DNA of 64,000 nt from Tenebrio molitor. Lineage: Eukaryota > Arthropoda > Insecta > Coleoptera > Tenebrionidae. The stretch is taken from contig NC_091055.1 of NCBI RefSeq assembly GCF_963966145.1, positions 12,152,001-12,216,000 of the forward strand, written 5' to 3'. The position numbers and the translations under genes are program-made. Below the pieces are notes generated by a model. It ran no database searches. It saw only the letters and a program-made list of their open reading frames with translations, and was not told where the DNA came from. This document shows positions 43,553-54,835 of this stretch, piece by piece. Positions within the stretch are counted from its first letter, which is position 1. Every line of letters begins with the position of its first letter.

Positions 43553-43929
43553 GAGTGCGTTTCAACGAGAGGTACACGTCTATAAACTTGCCCAGAAATC
43601 TGTTTCGGTCTACGGTGGCGTGGCTTCCCTAGACAGTAGCGGCGTTAGTTTGTACTTTCCAGGGAATTTTCTAATTTCATTTCAACAGCTGATTTTTCGC
43701 CATTTTGTCGCAAATCACAGCCAAGTTATTGTTCTTCACCGTCTTCTCTTTTATGTCGTACAACTTGATTTCTACTCTCGGTTGTGAAAATCTGATATTT
43801 TCTGTGTTGTGAAAGTAAAAACAAAAATAAAACTGGACTACGCCAATGCACTCGATTTTAGGTCGCCCTTCCCCTACATCTGGCGCATCTCGGTAGCCAC
43901 GCCTGTGTACCTCTCGTTGAAATGCACTC
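43553..43929. mobile_element. 377-bp MITE
   Basis: Ends 'GAGTGCGTTTCAACGAGAGG' and the complement 'GAGTGCATTTCAACGAGAGG' match over about 27 bp with one or two differences. TA lies on both sides (43551-43552; 43930-43931). No ORF. Confidence 0.85.
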
Positions 43930-44537
43930 TAGCAAACTAATGGCTGACTTTTCAGCCAGCCAATCAGAAGTGAGACATCGCATGGCCGCACTGTCACTGT
44001 AGTCCAGTCTAATGGTTTGTGGTACTTTGGTATTGTGGGAGTATTTACCGCTGACACCATGGTCCCAACCCGTGGTCCCAACCGTAAAAGCGAAAAAGTA
44101 ATTCCTCTATTGTACTGCACTTTGTACATTTCAACAATCTCCTTAAATTTCGAAATCATAAAGCATTGTAAATTTTATTGAGGTACCACTTTTACATTTT
44201 TAATACCGTAAACTTCCCAGAATTCGAAAATTAGGAAAAAATCGCGAAAATGAAATTGATTTTTGGTAATTTTAGGCATGTTCAGGCAGTTAAAAAGAAA
44301 AATACGTATTTAAAGGGCATTTTAGGTCGAATAGGCAGAATCAAATATAGCTCTAATTACTCTAATTAAGCCAGAAATCATTTATAGACAAGTTTCATAC
44401 ATGTGCCTTAAAAAATAAAAGTGGTCCATTTTGCCTAAAATCCGGTCCGGAGTGAGAAGGAGCATACGAATGAATAACAGGTTTAACAAAGAGAGGCTGA
44501 CTGGTACCACGTGACTGTGGGCAACTTTCTGAACTTA
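43930..44537. other. No gene recognised
   Basis: Contains the possible right end of the hAT element near 44440-44456 and repeated CCTAAAAT motifs. No supported coding sequence. Confidence 0.4.
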
Positions 44538-45529
44538 TACCGTATGTTTCAAAAAATTTCTGGTCAAGTAGGTCCTGCAAAACAAAAGCATTAAAAACGT
44601 ATGGCGCAGCTTGTCAAATAATAACTGAACTGTCAAAAACGTCATTAATTGCCGTAATAATTTTGTTCGCAAAATGTTTTCTATGAGAATGGTTTTCACT
44701 CCTGAACAACAGATATTCATGATTGAACTTTATTTTTCCAATGGTCACACACTTCACACATTTCGAGAAAGTGACAGTGTTCAGCAGAAGTGCTCGACCC
44801 AAAGTTCGTACTGAGGAAAATATTGAAACTGTCAAATGTGGAAGACGAACCTCAATTATCTCTCAGGCAACTGTCGCAGCAGACTGAGTTATCAGTGTCA
44901 ACTTGTGAAAGAATTGTTCGAAAGGATCTTGAAGATTCAGTAACAGCTGAAAGGTACCGGAACAACATTCTTGATGTTTTCACAGTCAACTCCTACTGGC
45001 TCAAGGGTATTTTCAATAAGACGGGCCTACAGCACGCGAGACTCTTCGTAATTTGTGGCAATTTTTTGCACCTATGCTGCTTGATGAATAGGAGTCTTCC
45101 AATGTGCATCGAAGCTCAGGGCTATCATTTTTAACACTTGCTCTAGAGTAATTTAAAACACATTATTGTTAATTGTTGGTTATTTATTTGTTTATTGTTG
45201 TTACATTACTTGTTTACACATATTGCCCGGGTTTACTTGCTTTTGTTGATGTTGTTGTCGCGCCGGGTACATAACCTAACTTTAATCCGAAGCAAATAAG
45301 CGATCGTCTGCGCCTCCGCGGTACTGCAATATGAAATCTTGGCGCCACGCTCCAACGCCAACGGCCAACCCCAATTCTCGTAGAATTTTATGCCATTTTA
45401 TGACAGTTCATTCAAAACAATTATTGTGATAAACACATTTCCACCTGAACATTCAAGTTACGCCATACGTTTTTAATGCTTTTGTTTTTCAGAACCTACT
45501 TGACCAGAAATTTTTTGAAACATACGGTA
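44538..45529 (+). mobile_element. Internally deleted mariner-like element
   Basis: About 68 bp at each end are inverted repeats, starting 'TACCGTATGTTTCAAAAAAT'. TA flanks them (44536-44537; 45530-45531). Inside, the plus strand reads 'MVFTPEQQIFMIELYFSNGH' near 44685 and, in another frame, 'LRQLSQQTELSVSTCERIVR' near 44860 (transposase HTH region), then 'ERYRNNILDVF' near 44955. The catalytic Asp region between is deleted. The long TIRs set it apart from typical 30-bp mariner ends. Confidence 0.85.
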
Positions 45530-45894
45530 TATTGGCTCTTATGGGGAAATTAATAATAATTCTTACTAATTTGTAATAAAACAACTACTATTGAAATTGA
45601 ATCAAGTTTATTAGTACATTATGAAAGGATTAATAAATTATTAATACTTCTTAGAGTGGCAGAAACGTTTATTTTTTAGAGTAAAATAACAAACATGTAA
45701 GAATAATAATTATCATATACATTTTGCTGGTGCTGAAACAAAATTGACTTTGAATAGTGATGTCTAATACGTTTTTTAACCTCATTGATTTGCATATTTT
45801 TATGATGTATTCTGATAGTAAAATAATATTTACTTTAACATTAAATTCAATAATAATAATATCAGACGAGATTTAGGTAGAATAACTCAATATT

Positions 45895-47424
45895 GTGTAC
45901 AACAAAATGCTTTATTTTGCCATACGGGCTTTCGGATTCCTGATTACAAAACATACATAAAAATAACAATTTATTCTTCTCCCTCACTTCTCTCGTTCTC
46001 CATTCTTTCTCTCCTCTTCCTTACTCTTTCATCCATCTCGATCTTCTCACTGTCCTCACGTCACCTCCTGCACCTTCTCTCTCTCTTCTCCTTCCTTCCC
46101 ATTCCTGTTCTCTCTCTCCTCGTCCCCACCTCTGCAATCCGCTATCATTTTCCTCTCTCACACACACTCTCTCCCCTCCCTATTGTACTTCGATTCTCTT
46201 AGTCTCTCTCTTCTCTCTTACTTTTCTGTGTCTTTGTCCCTCTACCTTTTTATTCACCTTCTCCTTGTACATTTTCTCGCCGAGTCGTCTTCTTATTCTC
46301 TCCTTCTTCTAGCAAATTTTCTTCAGTTTCTCCTGTCTCTTATCCCATCTAAACCAGTCCCCGTTTATCTGTATTTTCCTGTATCCTATTTTCACCCTTT
46401 TTCCTCTATCTCTCTCCTCTCTGGCCAACTCTCTTAACTTCTTTTGTGTTTCCCTTTCTTCTTTTGTCAAATCGTCATCTATATACATCCTCTCACCTTT
46501 TTTTTCCTTTAACTTACTCTTACTTAGCATTATGTTCTTCTTCTGCTCCCAATTTTCTATTTTTGCCAGCATCATCTTATCTTTATTTATTTTAAATGCT
46601 TTCTTTACATTCACTTTCACCCCTATCTCCCTTTCTAACCATTGTTCCACCCCCCTCTCTACATTTCCACTTATTGCTCCTATTCCAGTTATTATAACAT
46701 TATTCTTCCTCTCCTTCTTTTCTCTTTGTTCCATCTTTTCCTCTATCATGTCCATCCTTTTCATCCAATCTGCCTTCTCCAACTGCCCTTTTTCTTCTCT
46801 TCCTCTCATCTCCTCTCTCACTGTCGCTAATTCTTTCCTTAGCTCCCCATTCTCCTCTCTCACTGCCGCTAATTCCTTTCTTAGTGTTTTGATCTCCTCT
46901 CTCATCTCTCTTATCATGGTTGTTTTCATTTCCTTATCCATTCCCTTGCTTTGATTTTCTTCTTGGCTTCTATTTGGTGATCTTCTCGTTCTGGAACTAT
47001 TTCTGAGTGGGTTCTTGCCTTCTTTCGACGTTCTACCCTCTTCTCTTTCTCTCTTGCTGCTTTCTTTCCTTACTTCTGACGATTTCAGCATGTCCTCTCT
47101 TTCTTGCTCTCCCTCCTTCTCTCTCGCTGCCGCTAATTCCTTTCTTCGTGCTCTGCTCTCCTCTACTATTCCCGCCATATCCTCTTTTATCTCTCTGAGC
47201 ACTGTTTCTATTTTCTCCTCTATTTCTTTGCTTTGATTTCTTTCTTCGCCTCTACTTGGGGATCTTTCGGTTCTGGAACTCTTTCTGAATGGGTTCAGAC
47301 CTTCTTCCGACATCCTACCCTCTTCTCTTTCTCTCTTGCTGCTTTCTTTCCTTGCTTTCGGCGATTTCGGCATGCCCTCTCTTTCTTGCCCGCTGTCTTC
47401 TCCTTATCACCTCTCACTCACTCC
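45895..47424 (-). mobile_element. ORF1-only LINE derivative (HAL1-like)
   Basis: A 15-bp direct repeat GAATAACTCAATATT flanks it (45880-45894; 47425-47439), and its removal restores the R4 frame. The unit is 1530 bp. It has a complete ORF1 on the minus strand, a purine-rich 3' region (46000-46300) and an AATAAA shortly before the 3' end. No ORF2 is present. It seems complete at both ends, so ORF2 was lost before this insertion or never belonged to it. Confidence 0.85.
46309..47373 (-). CDS. LINE ORF1p-like RNA-binding protein, 354 aa
   Basis: Open from ATG at 47373. The N-terminal half is very rich in Lys, Arg, Glu and Ser and is predicted coiled coil. It contains a duplicated block of about 70-90 residues with a period near 94: 'RKESSKREREEGR' at residues 8-20 and again at 102-114, each followed by an SSRT..RSP..(N)QSK segment. 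From about residue 220 a globular part ('ERKNNVIITGIG', 'LEREIGVKVNVKKAFKINKD', 'GERMYIDDDLTKEERETQKK', 'KIGYRKIQINGDWFRWD') resembles the RRM-like and C-terminal domains of L1-type ORF1 proteins seen in many insect LINEs. It would bind element RNA. The opposite strand's ORFs are shadows of its biased composition. Confidence 0.75.
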   Translation of the reverse strand: MPKSPKARKESSKREREEGRMSEEGLNPFRKSSRTERSPSRGEERNQSKEIEEKIETVLREIKEDMAGIVEESRARRKELAAAREKEGEQEREDMLKSSEVRKESSKREREEGRTSKEGKNPLRNSSRTRRSPNRSQEENQSKGMDKEMKTTMIREMREEIKTLRKELAAVREENGELRKELATVREEMRGREEKGQLEKADWMKRMDMIEEKMEQREKKERKNNVIITGIGAISGNVERGVEQWLEREIGVKVNVKKAFKINKDKMMLAKIENWEQKKNIMLSKSKLKEKKGERMYIDDDLTKEERETQKKLRELAREERDRGKRVKIGYRKIQINGDWFRWDKRQEKLKKIC

Positions 47425-48154
47425 GAATAACTCAATATTTAAAGGGTATATATTCTAATCATCTAAATAATTGTATTCAATCCATTTTAAATAACAACCG
47501 AATACATTGTTTAAAATATAATGAATATAATAAAACATTAATAGAAATCAAAGACACTTGTTTACAGAAGTTAAATATTTATTCTAAACGACTCAAAAGA
47601 TATAAAAATAATAAACAACGGAAATTTGAAAACAAACTATTTAGAAATAATGAGAAGTTGTTTTACAAAAATTTAACAGATAATAAAACTCAAACTAATA
47701 ATGGTACACCAAATATAAACGAAATTAAAGAATTCTGGTCAAACATATGGTCAAATGAAGTTCAATTTAATAATCAGGCAGAATGGATTCCTCATTTAGA
47801 AAATGATATACCAGATAGTAATAATCGACATCATATTCAAATTAGCCTTGAAATTTTAATTAAAAATGTTAATAGTTCACATAATTGGAAATCCCCTGGA
47901 GGTGACCAAATTCATAACTTTTGGTTAAAAAAATTTACTTGTATTCATAACTGCTTACTTGATCACTTTAACGGATTTATTAGGGAACCTAACACATTTC
48001 CAGAGTTTTTGGCCCATGGTATAACATATCTGAAACCAAAAGATTCCGATACTAAAAATCCATCAAAATATAGACCAATCACATGTCTACCTACAATTTA
48101 TAAAATTATGACAGCTTGCATTAAGGCTAGGACCACACTACAGACTAAATAATC

Positions 48155-49245
48155 GGCCGATAACACTGGTCTACAGTGAAAAAATATTCTGAATAATTTT
48201 AACTAATTTTTGCTTGTCTACCCATGCTGAATACGAGTTGATAAGTAAAAGTCATTTATTAGTTTAAGTTTTCACGATACCTGATATCAATGATATCTTC
48301 CAAATTTAACGATCCTAACTTCCTTGAGCTTGATAATACTGATATTGACTAGTTAGTTGGCATCAAATTTTGAAAATATTGTGTTTTAGTGCTCTGTTCT
48401 GTATTACTAAGTGATAAAAGTGTTAAAAGTAAAAAAAAAGAATTATATTTTATAGCAAAATGTCTCTTTTAACACTCTTATCACTTAGTAATACAGAACA
48501 AAGCAGTAAAGTTTCATTCCCATTGGAATAATTAGTACGTAAAATTAGTACTCTCAATTAACACGAGAAGTATAACAAGTGCGGACGCATTCACAATGCT
48601 TGTAATTAGTACGTCTACTTTGTACGTTACGGAAAAGTTTGTATACTTCTAACTTTGTCGCGAAATTAGTAAGTTCACTTTAGTTACGCGCATGCGCAAT
48701 TTGAAATTTTTGTTTTACATGTCAAAGTGTCGTCAAACATAACATAAATGTATACATTTCTCGTCCATTGCAACTTACTTTAACATTTACAAACAGTACA
48801 AAACCATGTGTAATACCCTTGTTACCTTGTAATCCAAATTTTTAGCAATTTAGCGTAGCAGTTCCCTGTAATGCATCAATATCCCTGTGTAATAACAGAT
48901 GGCGGATCCCACTAATTACTTTGCTTAATTTTTCATTGTGAATACTACTAAAGGTACTAATTTCTGCGTTAATTTCACTTGCTAATTTCAACACTAATTT
49001 TTCCAATGTGAATGAAACTTAAAACACAATATTTTCGACATTTAATGTCAACTAACTAAGTAAATATCAATATTATCAAGTTCAAGAAGGTTAGGATCGT
49101 TAAATTTGGAAGATATCAGGTATCGTGAAAACTTAAACTAATAAATGACTTTTACTTATCAACTCGTATTCAGCATGGGTAGACAAGCAAAAATTAGTTA
49201 AAATTATTCCGAATATTTTTCCACTGTAGACGAGTATTATTGCTG
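48155..49245. repeat. Long palindrome, arms about 265-280 bp
   Basis: 48170-48435 is an imperfect reverse complement of 48470-48509 plus 49020-49235; the loop is about 35 bp near 48435-48470. The right arm is interrupted by the MITE at 48510. Similarity extends weakly outwards to about 48155 and 49245. Confidence 0.85.
48510..49019. mobile_element. 510-bp inner MITE
   Basis: Ends 'AGTTTCATTCCCATTGGAAT' and the complement 'AGTTTCATTCACATTGGAAA'. TAA flanks both sides (48507-48509; 49020-49022). AATTAGT-type motifs recur along its length. It lies in the right arm of the palindrome, so it is younger than the outer MITE. Confidence 0.88.
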
Positions 49246-51763
49246 GACTGTTTGTCGAGATGTTACAGAAGCAGAATACAATATATACAGAATAATATAC
49301 AGAAGAACAGTATGATTTCTGTTAATTTTTGCAAAAATCTTGTAATTTTTTTTCTAGAAAACGGAAACTAATTTTAAGTATATATTATAAATTTTGTATT
49401 CATCATATGAAGATTAATAAAAAAAAGTACTTTACGCGAAGAATACTTTTTTAAAGTCAAAATTTGTAGACTAGTGTAATTTAGTCCTATTGGGTAGCTT
49501 CCGCGCCCAACAGGTAAACTAAACTGTTTTCGATCAATCTGTCGGCCGACTACAATCGCTTTAGTGTGCGCACTCACATAAGTCCTCATACTTATTAAGC
49601 AACCAACTAAACTGTCGGCCGATGAAAAGTCTGTAGTGTGACCCTAGCCTAAAGTAATAATTTACGACCATTGTCAAAAATTAAATATACTTAATGAAGA
49701 ACAAAAAGGTTGTGTTAAAGAGTGTTTTGGTTGTAAAGAACAACTCATAATAGATACGGTAATAATGGAACAAGCTAGAAAAAATAATAGAAATATTTAT
49801 ACCGCGTTCATAGACTACAAAAAAGCCTATGATTCAGTACCACATTCATGGTTAATTAAAATTCTTAAAATTTATAAAATTAATTTGAATTTGATTAACT
49901 TTTTATCCCATGTTATGACATTTTGGAGAACTACTTTAAATTTATCAATAAATAATACTAAATTAAAATTCGAGCCTATTCAAATTAAACGGGGAATTTA
50001 TCAAGGAGATTCTTTAAGTCCTTTATGGTTTTGTCTAGCCATTAATCCTTTGACAAATCTATTAAATAGCACTGGATATGGTTTTAATATTAGACATAAT
50101 AATACCACACTATCCAAATTAAATCACCTTCTTTATATGGATGACATAAAACTTTATGCATCTAAAATGAATCACATTTTATCTTTAGTAACAATAACTG
50201 AAAATTTCTCAAATGATATTGGGATGAGTTTTGGTATTGATAAGTGTAAAATGCAATCAATATGTCGCGGTCACTACGAACATTTAGAATATATAACTCA
50301 AGAAGGAGAAATCATTAAAAATTTAAATAAAGGAGAATTTTATAAATATTTAGGTATTAATCAATCAAATCATATTCAACACTCAATTATAAAAGAAAAT
50401 TTAGAAAAGCAATTTTATTTAAGAATTAAATCTATTTTAAAATCAAAATTAAACGGTAATAATTTAATTAAAGCAGTTAATACATATGCTGTTCCATTAC
50501 TGACCTATTCTTTCGGTGTTATAAAATGGTCCAAAACTAATTTACAGAACATAAACATTAAAACTAGAGTTCTTTTTTCCAAATTTAGTAAACACCATCC
50601 TAAATCTGCTATTGAAAGATATAATTTACCACGCGAAAACATTGGTAGGGGTTTTTCAAATCTAGAAATACTGCTAAAAATCAAATTGCTTCACTAAAAA
50701 ATTATTTCCTCAATAGAGCTCGTGATAACACCTTTTTTAATGCTTTGGTTTCAGCCGATAAAGGCTACACACCTTTAAATTTAAGTGATAATATAATTTC
50801 AGATATTGTTAAGCCAAATATACCTGCCACTATAGCAAATATAAAACAGAAGTCTTTACATGGGAGATGCTTTAAAGAACTGGAACAACTAGAAGTTAAT
50901 ATTCAGGCCTCTCATGCATGGCTTAAGAAATCAAATATTCACCCTGAGACGGAGGGTTTTATATTTGCAATACAAGATCGTGTTATAAATACAAGAAATT
51001 ATAAAAAACACATATGCGGTTTACAATCGATAATTGATAAATGTAGGATTTGCGGAACTGAAGGGGAAACAATTGAACACATCATTTCTTCTTGCACCGT
51101 TTTGGCTCAAAGCGGATATAAAAAACGTCACGATATATTCGCTAAAATTATACACATGAATTTAGCTGTTAAATTCAATTTGTTAAAGAATACACAACCA
51201 CATTATAGTTATACACCAGAAAGTTGTTTGGAAAATGACAGTTACAAGTTATATTTTGATAGAACAATTTTAACTGACATTCATATTAAGCATAACAGAC
51301 CAGACATTATAATTTTAAATAAACAACAAAAGCAAGCATATCTTTTAGATATAGCTGTTCCAAATTCACATAATATAACACAGACATACAACACAAAAAT
51401 TAATAAATATTTAGAGCTCTCCCTTGCTATGAGAAATCTTGTTTAGAAAAAATTTCGATTTTACCATTTGTAATTTCAGCAACGGGAATAGTACCGCAAT
51501 CTCTTTTTAAAAATTTAAAAATTCTGGATTTAGATAACACATTGGTAGTTGAAATTCAAAAAGGTATATTATTATACTCATGTCATATCGTGAGGAAGTT
51601 CCTTAACATTGACACAGAACATAATACACAACAAAGTCAAAATGCGGAGGCGAGACGCCGGTAATTATGTTGATAAGCACTGCACTATACTTGATAGTAA
51701 TATCCGTAATAGTGTATGTACTCCGGCAAAATTGCCGTGCCGCCGGGTGGAGGTGGGATACGT

Positions 51764-54700
51764 TATAAATTATTATTGAACTGATTTCGTCTAAAATATG
51801 AACATTAATTCAGGAAAATAATTTTTATATTTTTTTGTTAAATAACAAGTCTTATACGAGTGCGATTACAGATGCCGGAACACCGAACAAGATGTCCACA
51901 GGGTTCACAATCGGGCCCCTATTTCCCTTTTTTCCCCCTAATTTAGAAGGCGTCACTATAAGTACCATATTTTATTCATTTTCATACTATTGTGTACTAT
52001 TTTTGACATAAAAGAAAGTATGTTATTATATAAGTAATAGGTTCTGGTTTTTACTTTGAAATTGGCTGTAAAATATGGGAATTATTTTGCGTATAGGTTG
52101 GTACTGCACGAATAATTTCATTCGATATCGTTTTTCGCTTTGTTGCGTCGACAGAATGAGATAAGGTCATGAGTGAATGACTGGTGAAACAAGGTAGCAC
52201 GCTAAATGGACCAATTCCCATTGGTTGTTTTATCTTCTTTGTTTTGTTTTCGCGCGTTTTATGACATGCGAGACGGCAACATGTTGAAATGAAATTAGGT
52301 TAATAAATGTTTCAAAAATCTAATTGGAGTGTAATGGCGGGTACCAATAGTAACATTGATTGATTAATAATTGTCACCTTGCTAAATGGTAAGTTAAGCG
52401 TAATATCACCAAGTGAAATTCTATCATTCTAACAAATTGTCATTAAGTTGGTTATTATTATTAAAGTACTTCTATCATTTTAAGAAAAATCACGTCAGCA
52501 TGAATAAAAGAGTGAAGTTCCAGTCAACTTGGTTGGATAAGAAGGACAAACTGGGGTAGATTATTTCGACCTACTCTAAACGACAAGATGAAAACCATTT
52601 ACATACTATGTTTAGTTTGCAATGTGGCAATTAATACTACCAAAGGATTTCAAAGTATTGAAGAGCATTCCTTAACTTAAGCATTTAGATTTGCGATTTT
52701 TCATCTTTAGAGCTTTGTTTTGCGTTCCTCTGGTTTTAAAAGTTATTAGTTTTGATCGTGTTGCTGTTTTGATCTTCTCCGTTGCGATTTTTGTTGATTT
52801 CTTTGAATTTGTGAAGTGAGTGCGTGCCTCAAGAATCTAGCATAATGAACACTTTAAGTGACATTACAAACATCGAAAATGATACAGAGGTAATTTTTGT
52901 TCATGCATTAAACATTAAATAATCTCTTGTTTGTTTTAGCCATTTCCGAAAAAAGCTGGATATTTTCATTTCAGTAGCCAGCTTTTTTCGGAAATTCGAA
53001 AATGTATTGTGCGTTGCATTTTTAAATCCATGGGGCACATTATCACTCTTGAAATACCCTGTATTAATAAAACCTAATATATTACCCCTGCTATACTGAA
53101 GTTTTCTTTCGTCTTTCCTAAGTGCAAACATGCAGAATAATAATAAAACATCATGTGTAAACCTGTTCTTTCATTTTTTTAAATTTCGCGCCGGATCTAT
53201 TTCTTATAGCGTAGAGTGAACACTTTTAGTTACATTGATGTCAAGCAATCTATCAGTGGACAGAGTTTACTAACATATTTTCATTTGAAAAATTAGTGAA
53301 ATTTTTGTTGTATCTCCGCTCTGCATTCTATATGCATATACTCGTATGTGTATCTAACATTTTTAACTTTGTTTTACACATTTGACGAAATTGCACGTTT
53401 TGTCCATGGTATAAATGTTTAAAATATTTGTGAGTTTTTAAGGAATAGCTTCATAAGCCTTAAAACCACGGGTTCACACTATCTAATATTACATTAATTT
53501 GATTATAGTCAATTATCATAATATGACTTTTTCTTATGTAAAGTTACAGACTGCAAAAATAATAACAAAAACCAAAGATTTATAAAATTCTTGTGTCATC
53601 TCATGGAATCTTATATGATTTTGCTCCTCTTTCTGTTTAATTTTCTTTGTCTTCTATAAATTGAAAAAATTATGGTGTGATCAAGACGAAAAAATATTCT
53701 GTGCTTTTGTGTATAATATATGTATGTATTATAGTTATGTACAAATCTATCAACAAAAAATTTAAATTTTTACTTTTTGGAAATACATAGTGACTTTCCG
53801 TCCTACTCAAAAAATCGTCAATAATTCATTTCGTATATTGTTGAACAATTATTGTTCACTTGGTTACACCCCAGAGGTCGATTTTACTTACTACGGTGTA
53901 TTATAAATATAATCATTAATCACAAATAGGTACGTTCGAGCATATCCTAAATGTGCCGAACATTTCCATTCCAGCCTTGGTCTCTGCATGATTTCTTAAC
54001 CAACCCTCCTCGCACTTCAGACCCCGAAAACGTTATCAGGGTTGCATATTCAAAGATTCTGTGTTCGCGGCTAGGTACAACCCCGCCTTAATCCCGAATT
54101 AAAACCAGTTTAAACGATGAGTGTTTTTCAGTCTTCTAAACGGGTTTTAGCAAACCCAATATTTAGTACGGTTGGCAACTATGGTCGATTCTGCGCAGGT
54201 GCAGTTGTTGAATGAAAATAAATCAATTTAATCCTTATCCAATTTTGTCTTTACCAAATCGTACCGGTAACCTCGCCCTTAAGATTTTTTTAAATGGAAC
54301 TTTAATGAGGGGGGTATTAAAAATAGATTGTCAATGACTCTCATTACGTTGATTCTTTGGAAACGACATTACGATTTAAAATTTGTTGTTTAATGTAAGG
54401 TTGGCACCATATTTTTCTCGCCTGGTCGATTAAAAGACGTGTTGGTTGAGATGAATTTATTGGTCTGCGTGATACTGCATTTGTCTCTATTAGCTATGTA
54501 CAAAGTTTTTATAAACAGGGTGCAAGTAACCTGGAAAAACCCCTGGTGTGACGTGACTCGTGTAGATATATTCAATTTTTCACCCAAGGGACACCCGATG
54601 AAGATGGTACCGTCCGTTACATTGTAATTTTACCCTAAAAGTACTTTACGATAAGGGTCATTTTTGTCTTCTTCATAATTCTTGTCAAATCAGGTAGAAA

Positions 54701-54835
54701 CTCCCAACGAATAGTTAATCCCTCATCTGCATGGAGCGTTCTTAGTAAATTCAGATTTAATAGTAATACTTTGACTTTAGGAATTACACAGCAATTACAC
54801 AATGCCGCTCTCTGTATTTGGTGAATATTATAGTT
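51764..54835. other. Long AT-rich stretch, no recognised gene
   Basis: The only hint of a gene is a plus-strand ATG at about 52844 reading 'MNTLSDITNIENDTE' followed by a GTAATT donor-like site, with a TTTTAG acceptor-like site about 50 bp on. A 17-bp-stem hairpin (52943-52959 with 52978-52994) follows. I found no further exons. The other ORFs look like chance. Confidence 0.35.

Larger units (their letters stand above)
31461..44456 (-). mobile_element. Degraded hAT element carrying nested insertions (tentative)
   Basis: 'GGCCCGGATTTTAGGCAA' at about 31462 and the complement 'CCGGACCGGATTTTAGGCAA' at 44440-44456 could be the two ends, with similar subterminal 'CCTAAAATAG'/'CCTAAAATGC' motifs. 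hAT coding remnants on the minus strand lie between them. An 8-bp TSD is not convincing, so the pairing is an inference. The ends may belong to two related copies. Confidence 0.35.
48125..49649. mobile_element. 1.5-kb Harbinger-like MITE
   Basis: Ends 'GGCTAGGACCACACTACAGA' and the complement 'GGCTAGGGTCACACTACAGA' share about 35 bp including ATCGGCCGA. TAA flanks both sides (48122-48124; 49650-49652). The GG start and 3-bp TWA target fit PIF/Harbinger. It splits the R4-like RT between 'MTACI' and 'KVIIY'. The interior is mostly a palindrome and has no transposase. Confidence 0.85.
45800..51640 (+). pseudogene. R4/Dong-like polyprotein: RT and restriction-like endonuclease
   Basis: Across the first insertion the reading joins as 'NNNNIRRDLGRITQYLKGIY'. 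It then runs 'NVNSSHNWKSPGGDQIHNFW' and 'SKYRPITCLPTIYKIMTACI'. After the second insertion it resumes 'KVIIYDHCQKLNILNEEQKG', 'FIDYKKAYDSVPHSWL', 'IYQGDSLSPLWFCLAINPL' and 'LLYMDDIKLYA' (catalytic YMDD near 50137). The C-terminus has a zinc knuckle ('CRICGTEGETIEHIISSC') and the endonuclease box 'RPDIIILNKQQKQAYLLDIA'. An RT plus an R2-type endonuclease without an APE domain fits R4/Dong. Small frameshifts lie near 50670 and 51435; otherwise it is well preserved. Confidence 0.75.
45532..51763 (+). mobile_element. R4/Dong-like LINE with two insertions
   Basis: A plus-strand LINE whose 3' end ('GGTGGGATACG' at about 51760) matches the truncated copy at 28862. Its 5' limit is uncertain: coding sense starts by about 45800, and the TA of the neighbouring mariner at 45531 is an outer bound. 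The reading is interrupted by 45895-47424 and by 48125-49649. Confidence 0.7.

Noticed and set aside
46183..47430. Plus-strand Ser/Leu/Phe-rich ORFs that look like membrane proteins
   Set aside because: They are the complement of the Lys/Glu/Arg-rich ORF1; the hydrophobic look comes from the pyrimidine-rich strand.
52501..52559. A short ORF 'MNKRVKFQSTWLDKKDKLG'
   Set aside because: It is only 19 codons long with no downstream continuation; it recalls BED/TTF-type starts but cannot be supported.
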